Source: Thermoplasmata archaeon
Lineage (GTDB): Archaea; Thermoplasmatota; Thermoplasmata; Lutacidiplasmatales; UBA184
DNA: 64,000 bases
Direction: 5' to 3'
Assembly: GCA_022749895.1 (NCBI GenBank)
Contig: JAKIWS010000001.1
Span: forward strand, 71,891 to 135,890
This document shows positions 35,529 through 47,094 of the stretch, one piece after another (position 1 is the stretch's first letter; the number at the start of each line of letters is the position of its first letter). The notes below the pieces were generated by a model that had not been told where the DNA came from, did no database searches, and saw only the letters and a list, made by a program, of their open reading frames with translations. The position numbers and the translations under genes were made by a program.

Positions 35529-37251
35529 ACACCGGCGCCGCCGGGTCCTCGTTGATGGCGAGGAGCGCCTTCGCCCGACGCCACGCCACGAGATGATTGG
35601 GGGAACCGCTCACGCCGACGAGCACGGCGAGCTCGGGGGCGAGGCTCCGCCCGGTCAGCCCGAGCTGACGTTGGGGGGGCAGCCATCCGGCATCGACGAC
35701 CCTCCGGGTCCCGCCGACCGCCGCACCGACGCGCTCGGCGAGCTGCTGGACCCGCTCGACGCCCGACGGGCCCCCGATCCCCATCCCGACGGCGAAGACG
35801 ACCGGCGCGCGGCCGAGGATGCCGTACTCGGGATGGGATTCCGGAGATCGGTGCAGCCAGGAAACCCGCGAGGATCCGGGAGTGAACGGGATCGGAACGA
35901 TCTCAGGTTCCACCGGATCGACCCAGAGCGACGGCGGACCAAAGGCGCCGGCGGCCACCGTGGCGAGCGCAGGTCGAGTCCGGCAGACGACCTCCGCGAG
36001 GGCCGACCCCGAGAATGCCGGCTTCTCCCACGCGATCACCCCGTCCGGGCGGAGGGTCCAATCGATGGCGTCGCCGACCAAGCCGGCTCGGCGCCGCGCG
36101 GCCACGCGCGACGACACCTCGCGACCCCACGTGGTCGCGGGGAAGATCATTCCCGCCGCGTCCGGTCGACGGTCGAGGATCGCGCCGATGACGCGAGCGG
36201 TCGCCGGGACATCGGGAGGCGGATCGCTGCGACCCGTCGCGTAGATCCGCACGCAGCCCGCCGCCGCGAGGCCTTCTCGGGCCGCCGGGCTGATCGGCTC
36301 CCGACCGACCAACACCGCGCTCGGCCAGGCGCCGTCGCCGGAGCGACGCACCTGGGTGATCGCTTCGAGCGCATCATCCGCGAACCGGCCGTCCTCGTCG
36401 GTGACGAGGACCAGCATCTCGCGCGTCGCGCGCAACTCGTTCGGAAGCGGAGGCGTCCGCGCCGGTTTCACGCGCGGGGCGGCGAGAAGGGGCGCGAGCG
36501 CGGCCATCGCGGACGCGACCCGCTCGGAAACGTTGCCTTGGTCAAATCGCCGGCCCGCCCGTCGGGGCACGTCCGCGCGGAGGGCGGTCACGATGGTCGG
36601 CGAGCCATCGAACCCCACCGTGGAACGGTCGAGCGCCAGATCGGCGAGGGCCCATCGCTCGACCGCCGGGCCATCTCGGGTTGCCGCGTCCGTGGTCGGA
36701 CGGGACGGTTTCGCGATCTTCTCGCTCACGCTCACGACTGCCGGGAGCGGAAACTGCACGGTGTCGGCCCACTCCTCTCGTTCGGCGACGGCCGTGAAGA
36801 TCGCTCCGTTGCGGGTGAGCCGACGGACGGCGGTGAGCAACGTGCGGTCGAGCAGTTCGGCGATCTCCGGGGGTACCTGGGCCGTCTCGGCGTCGGTGCT
36901 CGCGCGGCCGGTGAGCACGAGATCCCCCCCGAGGCGGGTGACGGACGCGGCGAGGGCACGCGCCGTCGCCAGGGTGTCGGAGCCGGCGAGCGCCGGGTCG
37001 CTCAGGAGCACGACGCGGTCGACCTCGTGAGCATACAGATCCCGAAGCAAGGGCTCCGCCTCGGGTGGACCCATCGAGAGGACGGTCACCTTTTCCCCCG
37101 GGGAGCGAAGTCCCCGGGCCACGGCGAGCGCGCGCTGATCGAGCGGGTTAAGGTAGAGCGGTGCCCCGGCCCGCACCAGGCTGCGCCGCTCCGGGTCGAT
37201 ACGGAGCTGATGGACGTCCGGTACGACCTTGACGAGGATGACCCACTCCAC
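35422..37251 (-). CDS. fused electron transfer flavoprotein (EtfB-EtfA in one chain)
   Basis: N-term VEWVILVKVVPDVHQLRIDPERRSLVRAGAPLYLNPLDQRALAVA (EtfB); C-term GLTGRSLAPELAVLVGVSGSPNHLVAWRRAKALLAINEDPAAPVFTSVDVGIVGPWEEILPPLVAAL (EtfA FAD domain). Confidence 0.9.
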   Translation of the reverse strand: MEWVILVKVVPDVHQLRIDPERRSLVRAGAPLYLNPLDQRALAVARGLRSPGEKVTVLSMGPPEAEPLLRDLYAHEVDRVVLLSDPALAGSDTLATARALAASVTRLGGDLVLTGRASTDAETAQVPPEIAELLDRTLLTAVRRLTRNGAIFTAVAEREEWADTVQFPLPAVVSVSEKIAKPSRPTTDAATRDGPAVERWALADLALDRSTVGFDGSPTIVTALRADVPRRAGRRFDQGNVSERVASAMAALAPLLAAPRVKPARTPPLPNELRATREMLVLVTDEDGRFADDALEAITQVRRSGDGAWPSAVLVGREPISPAAREGLAAAGCVRIYATGRSDPPPDVPATARVIGAILDRRPDAAGMIFPATTWGREVSSRVAARRRAGLVGDAIDWTLRPDGVIAWEKPAFSGSALAEVVCRTRPALATVAAGAFGPPSLWVDPVEPEIVPIPFTPGSSRVSWLHRSPESHPEYGILGRAPVVFAVGMGIGGPSGVERVQQLAERVGAAVGGTRRVVDAGWLPPQRQLGLTGRSLAPELAVLVGVSGSPNHLVAWRRAKALLAINEDPAAPVFTSVDVGIVGPWEEILPPLVAALPAEAQGPARTDP

Positions 37252-37317
37252 GCCTAAACCCGCCGAGCGCGCGGGAGCGAGCATCGGGATAAGTAGCCCC
37301 GCCCGGCTGGCGAAGTC

Positions 37318-38307
37318 GTGGTGCCGTCATCGCCCGGTCCGGCCCCTGAGCGTACGGCGCACCCACCGGCCTCGGCCCGAGCCTACGCCCTCGCCCTGAT
37401 CATCACCGCGGCGGCGGTCCTGAGCCAGTACGTGGTCCCGCAGACGTTCCCCGGGGCACGGATCCTCTACGGTTCCCTCCTCCCGGGGCTTCTGATCGTC
37501 TACGGCATACCGATACTTGCCTTCGCGTTCCTGGTCGGGGCCGACCCGCTCCGCAACGCGTTCCGGAACCTCGGGACCGCCGCCGAGGCCGGGGTGCGGT
37601 GGACCGGTCTGCTCCTCCTGCTCAGCCTCGTGGTCATCGGCCTCCTCCTGACCCTCTACGCTCGCTTCGACCCGGGCGCCCTCCACCTCCTGAGCCGACC
37701 GAACCCCGCGCTCCAAGCCGCCGCTTCGAATCCGTACTTCTGGATCGCCTTCTCGTTCGTGATCGGCGCCGTCGAGGAGACGATCTTCCGGGGGTGGGTC
37801 TTCGGCTACTGGTTGCGCCGCGACGGCCCGCGGTGGTTCTGGCACGCCCTCTGGACGAGCGGCCTGTTCGCCGGTTTCCACCTCTACTACGGGACGACGT
37901 ACGGACCCGTCGCCCCGATCCAGTTCACCACGCTGTTCCTGCTCGGGTTCGCCTACGCCGCTACGATGCGCCACTCCGGAGGGAACCTCCTCGTGATCGC
38001 GCTCCTGCACGGAGCGAACGACGCCTCCGCCTTCAGCACGCTCGTCACCCCCGTCGGGGCCGACCTCTATCTCGCCGCCCTCATCCTTGGCGGCCTGATC
38101 CTTGGCATCCGCGCGTTGGTTCGTTCGGGACGCCCGACCGGGGCGGCCGGCTTGCCGTTCGCTCCGCCGGGCCCGCTGGGCTACGACTTCGGGGCGCCGA
38201 GCAACGCCCCCTACCCATGGACGTTTCCGCCACCGCCGCCTCCCGGACCTACGGGAGGGCCCCCGCCGGCACCTCTGCCGCCCGAGATCCCACCCCCGAC
38301 GGGGTGA
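37318..38307 (+). CDS. CPBP-family intramembrane metalloprotease
   Basis: IGAVEETIFRGWVFGYWLRR (EExxxR), FAGFHLYY and ALLHGANDA motifs in a multi-TM protein. Confidence 0.87.
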   Translation: MVPSSPGPAPERTAHPPASARAYALALIITAAAVLSQYVVPQTFPGARILYGSLLPGLLIVYGIPILAFAFLVGADPLRNAFRNLGTAAEAGVRWTGLLLLLSLVVIGLLLTLYARFDPGALHLLSRPNPALQAAASNPYFWIAFSFVIGAVEETIFRGWVFGYWLRRDGPRWFWHALWTSGLFAGFHLYYGTTYGPVAPIQFTTLFLLGFAYAATMRHSGGNLLVIALLHGANDASAFSTLVTPVGADLYLAALILGGLILGIRALVRSGRPTGAAGLPFAPPGPLGYDFGAPSNAPYPWTFPPPPPPGPTGGPPPAPLPPEIPPPTG

Positions 38308-38351
38308 GCTCCGGCGTCATCGTCATCTGCCGGCGGGGTGTCCAAATCCGG

Positions 38352-38792
38352 ATGGCGGAGTTCGACCACGACCTTCGCGATCTCCTGACCCGGGCCCGCA
38401 CCATCGCGGTGGTCGGCCTATCGGACAAGCCGGATCGGGACTCGCACCAGATCGCCGAGTACCTGCAGAGCCAAGGGTACCGGATCATCCCGGTCAACCC
38501 GAAGCTTGCGAATGTCCTCGGCGCGACGGCGTACCCGTCGCTCTCCACGATCCCGCCCGAGGTGACGATCGACATCGTGGACATCTTCCGCCGGAGCGAG
38601 GAGGTCGGGCCGATCGTGGACGAGGCGGTGCGACGCGGCGTCGGCGCGATCTGGATGCAGCTGGGGGTGCGGAACGCGGAGGCGGCGTCGATCGCCCGCA
38701 CCCATCGGATACCCGTCTACGAGGATCTCTGCATTCGGGTCCAGCATCGACGGTTGAAGATTCCTCCCCGCGCGCCGGCGGCCGGGGCGTAA
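38352..38792 (+). CDS. CoA-binding domain protein
   Basis: LLTRARTIAVVGLSDKPDRDSHQIAEYLQSQGYRIIPVNPKLANVLGATAYPSL...GAIWMQLGVRNAEAASIARTHRIPVYEDLCI. Confidence 0.92.
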   Translation: MAEFDHDLRDLLTRARTIAVVGLSDKPDRDSHQIAEYLQSQGYRIIPVNPKLANVLGATAYPSLSTIPPEVTIDIVDIFRRSEEVGPIVDEAVRRGVGAIWMQLGVRNAEAASIARTHRIPVYEDLCIRVQHRRLKIPPRAPAAGA

Positions 38793-38822
38793 AGGAGGGT
38801 CGGTCCCCTGTCAACCCCCGCG

Positions 38823-39575
38823 TTGCCCGCCGTCGCGGCGCCGACCCCGGCGCTCCCGCCCCTCGCGCCGTTCCTCCACGATATCGTGGTGACGCGACGG
38901 GACTCCGTCCGGGCGCGCGAATACACGGCGCGGGGAGCGATAAAGATCTTGGGGGACGTCGAGGTGGAGGTCGGGACCGTCCACGACGCGCTCAGCGTGG
39001 GGGGCCGGCTCACCGCGACCCGCTTCTCGAGCGAGCGACTGCTCGAGGTCGCCGGGCCGGTCCGGGTGACCGAGAAGTTGCAGCTCGCCGGCGTCACGAT
39101 CCTGGAGGCCGGGGTCGAGGCCGGGGAGTTCCAGGCCCGCGGCGCGGTCCGCATCGGAAAGGATCTCATCGTTCGTGAGCACCTCACGACCTCGGGACGA
39201 CTCGAGGTCGGCGGTTCGGTCAAAGCGACGACGATCGATTTCCGCGGGCGCGTGGCGATCGGGGGTGCCCTGGAAGCCCGGATCGTCGACGGTCGCATCG
39301 TCGGTCCCTCGCGGATCGGTCGGATCAAGGCGGAGACGGTCGGCATCCGCACCGGAAAGCTGTTCGGCGGCCGTCCGATGCTCGTCGTCGACCGGATCGA
39401 AGCGGCGACGGTCGACCTCGAGGCGACGGAGGTGGAGTTCGTCCGCGCCCCGACGATCCGGCTCGGCCGGGACGCCCACGTCGTCCGATTCGAAGGGAAC
39501 GTGGTCCACCGCCACACGACCGCGCACGTCGGGCCGGAATCTCACTCGCCGCGACCCCACGGCCTCTCACGTTGA
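38823..39575 (+). CDS. bactofilin-like/polymer-forming beta-helical protein
   Basis: Repeating short beta-rungs (GAVRIGKDLIVREHLTTSGRLEVGGSVKATTIDFRGRVAIGGALEARIVDGRIV). Confidence 0.6.
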   Translation: MPAVAAPTPALPPLAPFLHDIVVTRRDSVRAREYTARGAIKILGDVEVEVGTVHDALSVGGRLTATRFSSERLLEVAGPVRVTEKLQLAGVTILEAGVEAGEFQARGAVRIGKDLIVREHLTTSGRLEVGGSVKATTIDFRGRVAIGGALEARIVDGRIVGPSRIGRIKAETVGIRTGKLFGGRPMLVVDRIEAATVDLEATEVEFVRAPTIRLGRDAHVVRFEGNVVHRHTTAHVGPESHSPRPHGLSR

Positions 39576-39599
39576 CGCGGGGACCCCCGCGCGGGGGGG

Positions 39600-39605
39600 T
39601 TTATC
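39600..39605 (+). promoter_or_regulatory. TATA-like box TTTATC of ileS
   Basis: 28 nt from the A of TTTA to the ATG at 39631; same spacing as at 43420 and 55486. Confidence 0.45.
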
Positions 39606-39630
39606 TCCCGGTCCCCGCTCGCGGGCGCCG

Positions 39631-42586
<2,956 letters not shown>

Positions 42587-42609
<23 letters not shown>

Positions 42610-43219
42610 CCCGTTCGGCCACGACCGGGCCGTTCGGGGTCCGTTCCCGATAGATCTCCGCGCGGAACGAACGGACCTCGATGTCCCGGAACTTCCACGC
42701 CCCGACCGGTAGCCCCGCCTTCCGGCAAGTCTGCGCCAGAAGCTCGTCCGCGTCCCAGCCGAACTCGGGCGCCACTTGCGGGAGCAAGAGGCCGCTTGTG
42801 CCCCGCCCGTCGACGATGAGCCCGTCCCGCCCGATGACGATCCGTCGCGGGATCTCCGCCCGGGGTTCCGCGTCGATCCTCTCGGGGACCGTCAGAACCG
42901 AAATCTCCAACGTCAACCGACCGAGCTCCGCGGCCCCGACCGGCGGGAACCTCGGGTCGGCCGTCGCGGCCGCGAGGGTGGCGCGGGCCAGCGCCACGCG
43001 CAAGGGGAAATCCGGTTCCGGGAACCCGATGCAGCCGCGAAGGTCCCCGCTCGGATGGTGTTTCAAGGTCACGAACACCCCGCGGGCCTCGTCGAACACC
43101 GGGGTAAGCGGGCGGTCGGAGACCGCCGGGAGATCGTCGGCGCGCGTGCGCTCGGCCAGGAAGTTCTCGAGAGCCAGCCGGGCTCCCTTCACCGCCGACT
43201 CCCCATCCTCCGCGCGCAT
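42587..43219 (-). CDS. AMMECR1-domain protein
   Basis: ARGVFVTLKHHPSGDLRGCIGFPEPDFPLRVALARATLAAATADPRFPPV...LTLEISVLTVPERI...GLIVDGRGTSGLLLPQVAPEFGWDADELLAQTCRKAGLP. Confidence 0.93.
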
Positions 43220-43388
43220 GGCCGAGCCAGTCGTGGTTCGGCCATAGGCCCATCGTCGAGACACTCCCGTCGCGCGAAGCGAAGGTTCGGCGCGAGCGAC
43301 GAGGTCGTGGCGCGGCCGGACCCACCCTCTCTCGGACGTTCGCGACCGGAGAACGAGGCGGTGCGCGCCCGCGGTCGTTTCGGCTGAG

Positions 43389-43396
43389 CTTATAAA
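43389..43396 (+). promoter_or_regulatory. TATA-like box cTTATAAA of eL40 gene
   Basis: TTATAAA; 28 nt to ATG at 43420. Confidence 0.55.
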
Positions 43397-43419
43397 CGGC
43401 GGGGCGTCCGGCGCCTCCC

Positions 43420-43572
43420 ATGCCGTTCCCCGAGGCGGTCGCGCGACTTCTCATCAAGAAGGTCTGCATGAACTGCTCGGCGAGGAACCCGATCAAGGCC
43501 GTCCAGTGCCGCAAGTGCGGCTACCACGGACTTCGCGTCAAGTCGCGCGAACGGTCCGGCAAGACCCAGTAG
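43420..43572 (+). CDS. rpl40e: 50S ribosomal protein L40e (eL40)
   Basis: [50 protein letters not shown], 50 aa, zinc finger CxxC...CxxC; below the ORF-track cutoff. Confidence 0.93.
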   Translation: MPFPEAVARLLIKKVCMNCSARNPIKAVQCRKCGYHGLRVKSRERSGKTQ

Positions 43573-43622
43573 GTCCATCGGGTCGCTTCGGGAGCGGGCG
43601 AGGTCCCCCCGGGCTGCGTTCG

Positions 43623-44411
43623 CTACCGGGCCGATAGGGCCCGCTTCGAGGCCCGGCGGTGCGCTGAACCGGCCCCCGCGACCCGCCCGACCGCGATGCG
43701 CTTGCGAACGAGGAACATCATGTTCCGGCTCCCGTCCTTCCAGCTCGACAGCTTCGGCGCGCCCCACCGCTCGGCGTACCGGATCGGGACCTCCTCGAAC
43801 CTGAGCCCGTTCAGGAGCACCTCGAGCTTCAATTCCTCGCTGAACGCCATCCCCTCTTGCGTCAGGTTCAACCGATCGAGGATGCGCCGGCGGAAGATCC
43901 ACATCCCGCTTTGGCTGTCCACGAGACCGTCGCCCGGAAGGTCCCGCACCAGGTGGCGGTACGCCACCTGCACGAGCAGGTTGAGCAACGAGTTGCCGAT
44001 ACGGTGCTCCGTCGTCATCGCCCGTCGGTCGATGTGCGCGAGTCGGTTGCACGTGATGAAATCGAGCTCGCGGTCGAGGAGCCGCTGCACGAAACCGGGG
44101 ATCAGTTCGACCGGGTACGTCGCGTCCCCGTCCGACGTGGCGATGATCTCGCCGCTCGCGGCCGCGAATCCGGTCATGTACGCCCGGCCGTACCCCCGCC
44201 GCGGCTCGACGAGCACGCGCGCCCCGGCCGCCTCCGCCCGCTCCGCCGTTCCGTCGGACGACGCGCCGTCCACGACCAGGACCTCCCAGTCGAGCGGTTC
44301 CCGGGCGAACGTCGTGGCGTTCGCTTGGGCGGCCGCGTCGCGGAAGCCGCGGATGACGTGGCCGATCGCCTCCCCCTCGTTCAGGGCGGGGATGACGAGC
44401 GTCGCTCGCAT
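43623..44411 (-). CDS. family 2 glycosyltransferase (dolichol-phosphate mannose synthase-like)
   Basis: ATLVIPALNEGEAIGHVI...VLVVDGASSDGTAERAE...GYGRAYMTGFAAASGEIIATSDGDATYP. Confidence 0.9.
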   Translation of the reverse strand: MRATLVIPALNEGEAIGHVIRGFRDAAAQANATTFAREPLDWEVLVVDGASSDGTAERAEAAGARVLVEPRRGYGRAYMTGFAAASGEIIATSDGDATYPVELIPGFVQRLLDRELDFITCNRLAHIDRRAMTTEHRIGNSLLNLLVQVAYRHLVRDLPGDGLVDSQSGMWIFRRRILDRLNLTQEGMAFSEELKLEVLLNGLRFEEVPIRYAERWGAPKLSSWKDGSRNMMFLVRKRIAVGRVAGAGSAHRRASKRALSAR

Positions 44412-44483
44412 GGCGCCAGCTAGTCGGGCAATCGCTTAAGCCTCTCCCACCTGTTACGCCCGACGGAACGGAGGCTCCGGTCG

Positions 44484-44918
44484 TTGGGCGGGCCGCGGCG
44501 CCGGATCCGGTACGGCAGCTTTCCCACCACCGCCGATGTGGGGATCTGGGCGAGCGCGCCGGAACCGAACGGCGTGTTCGAGGGGCTTGGGCGAGCGCTG
44601 TTCGCCTTGATGACCGATCTGCGCACGATCCGTCCGACGGAGGCGCGGGCCGTCTCCGCCTCGGGCGCGGACCCCCCGAGCCTCCTCGTCGCCTACCTGA
44701 ACGAGCTCGTGCAACTCCACGATACCGAAGGGTTCGTCGCGCGGGAGGTGGAAGTACGCCTCGTGGGTTCGCCCCCGTCCGCGCTCGTCGCGTCGCTGCG
44801 CGGCGAGCGGTTCGACGCGGCCCGGCACCCGTCGCACCAACAGGTGAAGGCCGTCACGTGGCACGACGTTCGCCTGGACCTCGCGGCCGGTCGGGGCCGC
44901 GTGATCGTGGATATCTGA
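44484..44918 (+). CDS. archease
   Basis: IRYGSFPTTADVGIWASAPEPNGVFEGLGRALFALMTDL...LLVAYLNELVQLHDTEGFVAREVEVRL...HQQVKAVTWHDVRLD. Confidence 0.88.
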   Translation: MGGPRRRIRYGSFPTTADVGIWASAPEPNGVFEGLGRALFALMTDLRTIRPTEARAVSASGADPPSLLVAYLNELVQLHDTEGFVAREVEVRLVGSPPSALVASLRGERFDAARHPSHQQVKAVTWHDVRLDLAAGRGRVIVDI

Positions 44919-44928
44919 CCGGCGCCGG
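44919..44928. terminator. 10-nt perfect palindrome CCGGCGCCGG between convergent stops
   Basis: Immediately follows archease TGA (44916-44918) and precedes the minus-strand stop at 44937-44935. Confidence 0.3.
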
Positions 44929-44934
44929 CCGCGC

Positions 44935-46071
44935 CTACGGCATGTGGCGGGTGATCGCCTCGAGCGAGGCTCCGGGCGTTCGGAGCCGCCCGGCCCGTGC
45001 GAGGATCCGCTCGAGCGCCGCGAAGACGACGAGGAGGTCCGGCCAATCCGCGATCCCCATGTGCCCGATCCGGAAGATCTTCCCCTTGAGCGCTCCCTGG
45101 CCGCCCTGGACCACGACATTGTACCGGTCCTGGAGGACCTTCCGGACGGCGGCATCGTCGAGTCCCTCCGGGTTGCGCAACGCGGTCACCGTGTCCGACG
45201 CGTAGGCGGGGTCGGGGAACAGCTGAAGGCCGAGCGCTTCGGCGGCCGCGCGCGTCGCTTCGGCGAGCGCCCGGGTGTGACGGAGCCGACCGTCGAGCGT
45301 TTCGGTCTGAAGGAGGAGCAACGCCTCGCGCAATGCGAGGAACAGGGGTACCGCCGGGGTCCATGGCGTGTCGTTCTTCCGCAGGTCGGCGACGTGCGGC
45401 GCGAGATCGAGGTAGAACGTCCCGCTCGCGAGCTCCTTCGACCCCCGTTCGGAGAGGTGGATCAGCGCAAGGCCCGCCGGCGCCGCGAGCCCTTTCTGGC
45501 TCCCCGCGACCACCGCATCGACCCCCCACTCCTCGAGGGGGAGGGGGATCCCAGCGACGGCCGAGATCCCGTCGACGAGGAACAGCGCACCGGATTTCTT
45601 GATCGCCGGGACCAGCGCCGCCAGATCGTTCTGCAGCCCGACGCTCGTCTCGTTGCGGACGACGCAGACGGCCCGAACGTCCCCCTTCTCGAGCTCCTTT
45701 TTCGCCGCCTCCAGTGGGATGTGCTGGCCCCACGGCGCGCTCAACGTCGTGACGTTCTCGCAGTACCGACGGGCAATGAGGTCGCTCCGGTCGCCGAAAT
45801 TGCCGTTGGCGAGCACGAGCGTCCGTTCCTTCTTGCGGAGGAGCGCTGCGTACATCGCCTCCAAGCCGGCCGTACCGCTCCCTGAGAGGATCGCTTGATG
45901 CCCTTGCGCGCCGAACAGGACCGGAAGGAGCTCCCGGATCTCCGCGACGACCCCGTGGAAGTAGTCGCCCCGGTGGTTCACCGACGGTAGGCTCATCGCC
46001 CGCAGCACCCGCGGGTGGATCTTGACCGGGCCGGCGATGAGGAACGTCGCGGTCTCGGGGTCGAACGTCAT
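44935..46071 (-). CDS. class V aminotransferase (alanine-glyoxylate/serine-pyruvate aminotransferase family)
   Basis: FLIAGPVKIHPRVLRAMSLPSVNHRGDYFHGVVAEIRELLPVLFG...ILSGSGTAGLEAMYAALL...GSQKGLAAPAGLALI. Confidence 0.92.
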   Translation of the reverse strand: MTFDPETATFLIAGPVKIHPRVLRAMSLPSVNHRGDYFHGVVAEIRELLPVLFGAQGHQAILSGSGTAGLEAMYAALLRKKERTLVLANGNFGDRSDLIARRYCENVTTLSAPWGQHIPLEAAKKELEKGDVRAVCVVRNETSVGLQNDLAALVPAIKKSGALFLVDGISAVAGIPLPLEEWGVDAVVAGSQKGLAAPAGLALIHLSERGSKELASGTFYLDLAPHVADLRKNDTPWTPAVPLFLALREALLLLQTETLDGRLRHTRALAEATRAAAEALGLQLFPDPAYASDTVTALRNPEGLDDAAVRKVLQDRYNVVVQGGQGALKGKIFRIGHMGIADWPDLLVVFAALERILARAGRLRTPGASLEAITRHMP

Positions 46072-47024
46072 GGCGGCGAACGCACCTCGGGGTTCACCTG
46101 GAACTTAAGCGGCTCGCCGCGGAGCGCTCGGAGGATCTCATCGACCACGACCGCCCCGGCCCGCGCCTGCGCTTCCGGCGTCGACGCCCCGAGATGCGGG
46201 GTCGGAATCAGCTTCGGGTGCGCCAAGAGCGCGGTCCTCGTGGGCGGCTCGGTCTCGAAGACGTCGAGGGCGGCGCCGCCGAGGTGGCCGGACTCGAGGG
46301 CCGCGAGGAGCGCCGTCTCGTCGACGAGCGGGCCGCGCGCGACGTTGACGAGCACGGCCCCGGGTCGCATCTGGGCGAGGCGACGGGCGTCGAGCAGGTG
46401 GTGGTTCTCCGCGGTGAGCGCGGCGTGGAGGCTCACGACGTCGGCCCGGGCGAGGAGGTCGTCGAGGGAGACCAACGCGGTCGCGTCCACGGCGGTTGCC
46501 ACGTACGGGTCGAACGCCATCGCGGTGACGCCGAACGGGGCCAGGCGCTGCGCGACCTCGCGGGCGATTCGGCCGTAGCCCACGAATCCGACCGTCTTCC
46601 CGGCCAGCTCGTGCCCGGCCAGGCCGCGTTTCCAGCTTCCCGCCCGGGTCGCGGCGACCGGTCCCGAAAGCTCGCGGACGAGCCAGAGGATCAGGGCCAC
46701 CGCGAGCTCGGCCACGCTCGTCGTGGCCGCGGTCGGAGCGTTCACGACGCGAATGCCGCGGGCCGTCGCCGCCGCCACATCGACGTTGTCGACGCCGACC
46801 CCCGCCCGGGCGATCAGCGAAAGTTTCGGAGCCTTCGCGAGCGTGGCGGAGGTGACCTGGGTGCGGCTCCGGACGACGAGCGCCCACGCCGTGGCCAGGT
46901 GCTCGGAGAGGGTCGGGGCGCCGCCGCTCGCGTCGACGACGTCGCACGGGCCGCTCCGTATCCGGTCGATGGCCCCGGCGTCGATCGGGTCCGCCACGAG
47001 GACGATCGGCCGCCCGGTGGACAC
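46068..47024 (-). CDS. serA: D-3-phosphoglycerate dehydrogenase
   Basis: VSTGRPIVLVADPIDAGAIDRI...LIARAGVGVDNVDVAAATARGIRVVNAPTAATTSVAELAVALILWLVREL...GKTVGFVGYGRIAREVAQRL. Confidence 0.87.
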   Translation of the reverse strand: MSTGRPIVLVADPIDAGAIDRIRSGPCDVVDASGGAPTLSEHLATAWALVVRSRTQVTSATLAKAPKLSLIARAGVGVDNVDVAAATARGIRVVNAPTAATTSVAELAVALILWLVRELSGPVAATRAGSWKRGLAGHELAGKTVGFVGYGRIAREVAQRLAPFGVTAMAFDPYVATAVDATALVSLDDLLARADVVSLHAALTAENHHLLDARRLAQMRPGAVLVNVARGPLVDETALLAALESGHLGGAALDVFETEPPTRTALLAHPKLIPTPHLGASTPEAQARAGAVVVDEILRALRGEPLKFQVNPEVRSPP

Positions 47025-47094
47025 GGGTGCGCGACCCGAACTCCCTTGAAAACAGTTGCCGCCGTAGATCGGTCGCTCGGGACGGAGGCTTCGG

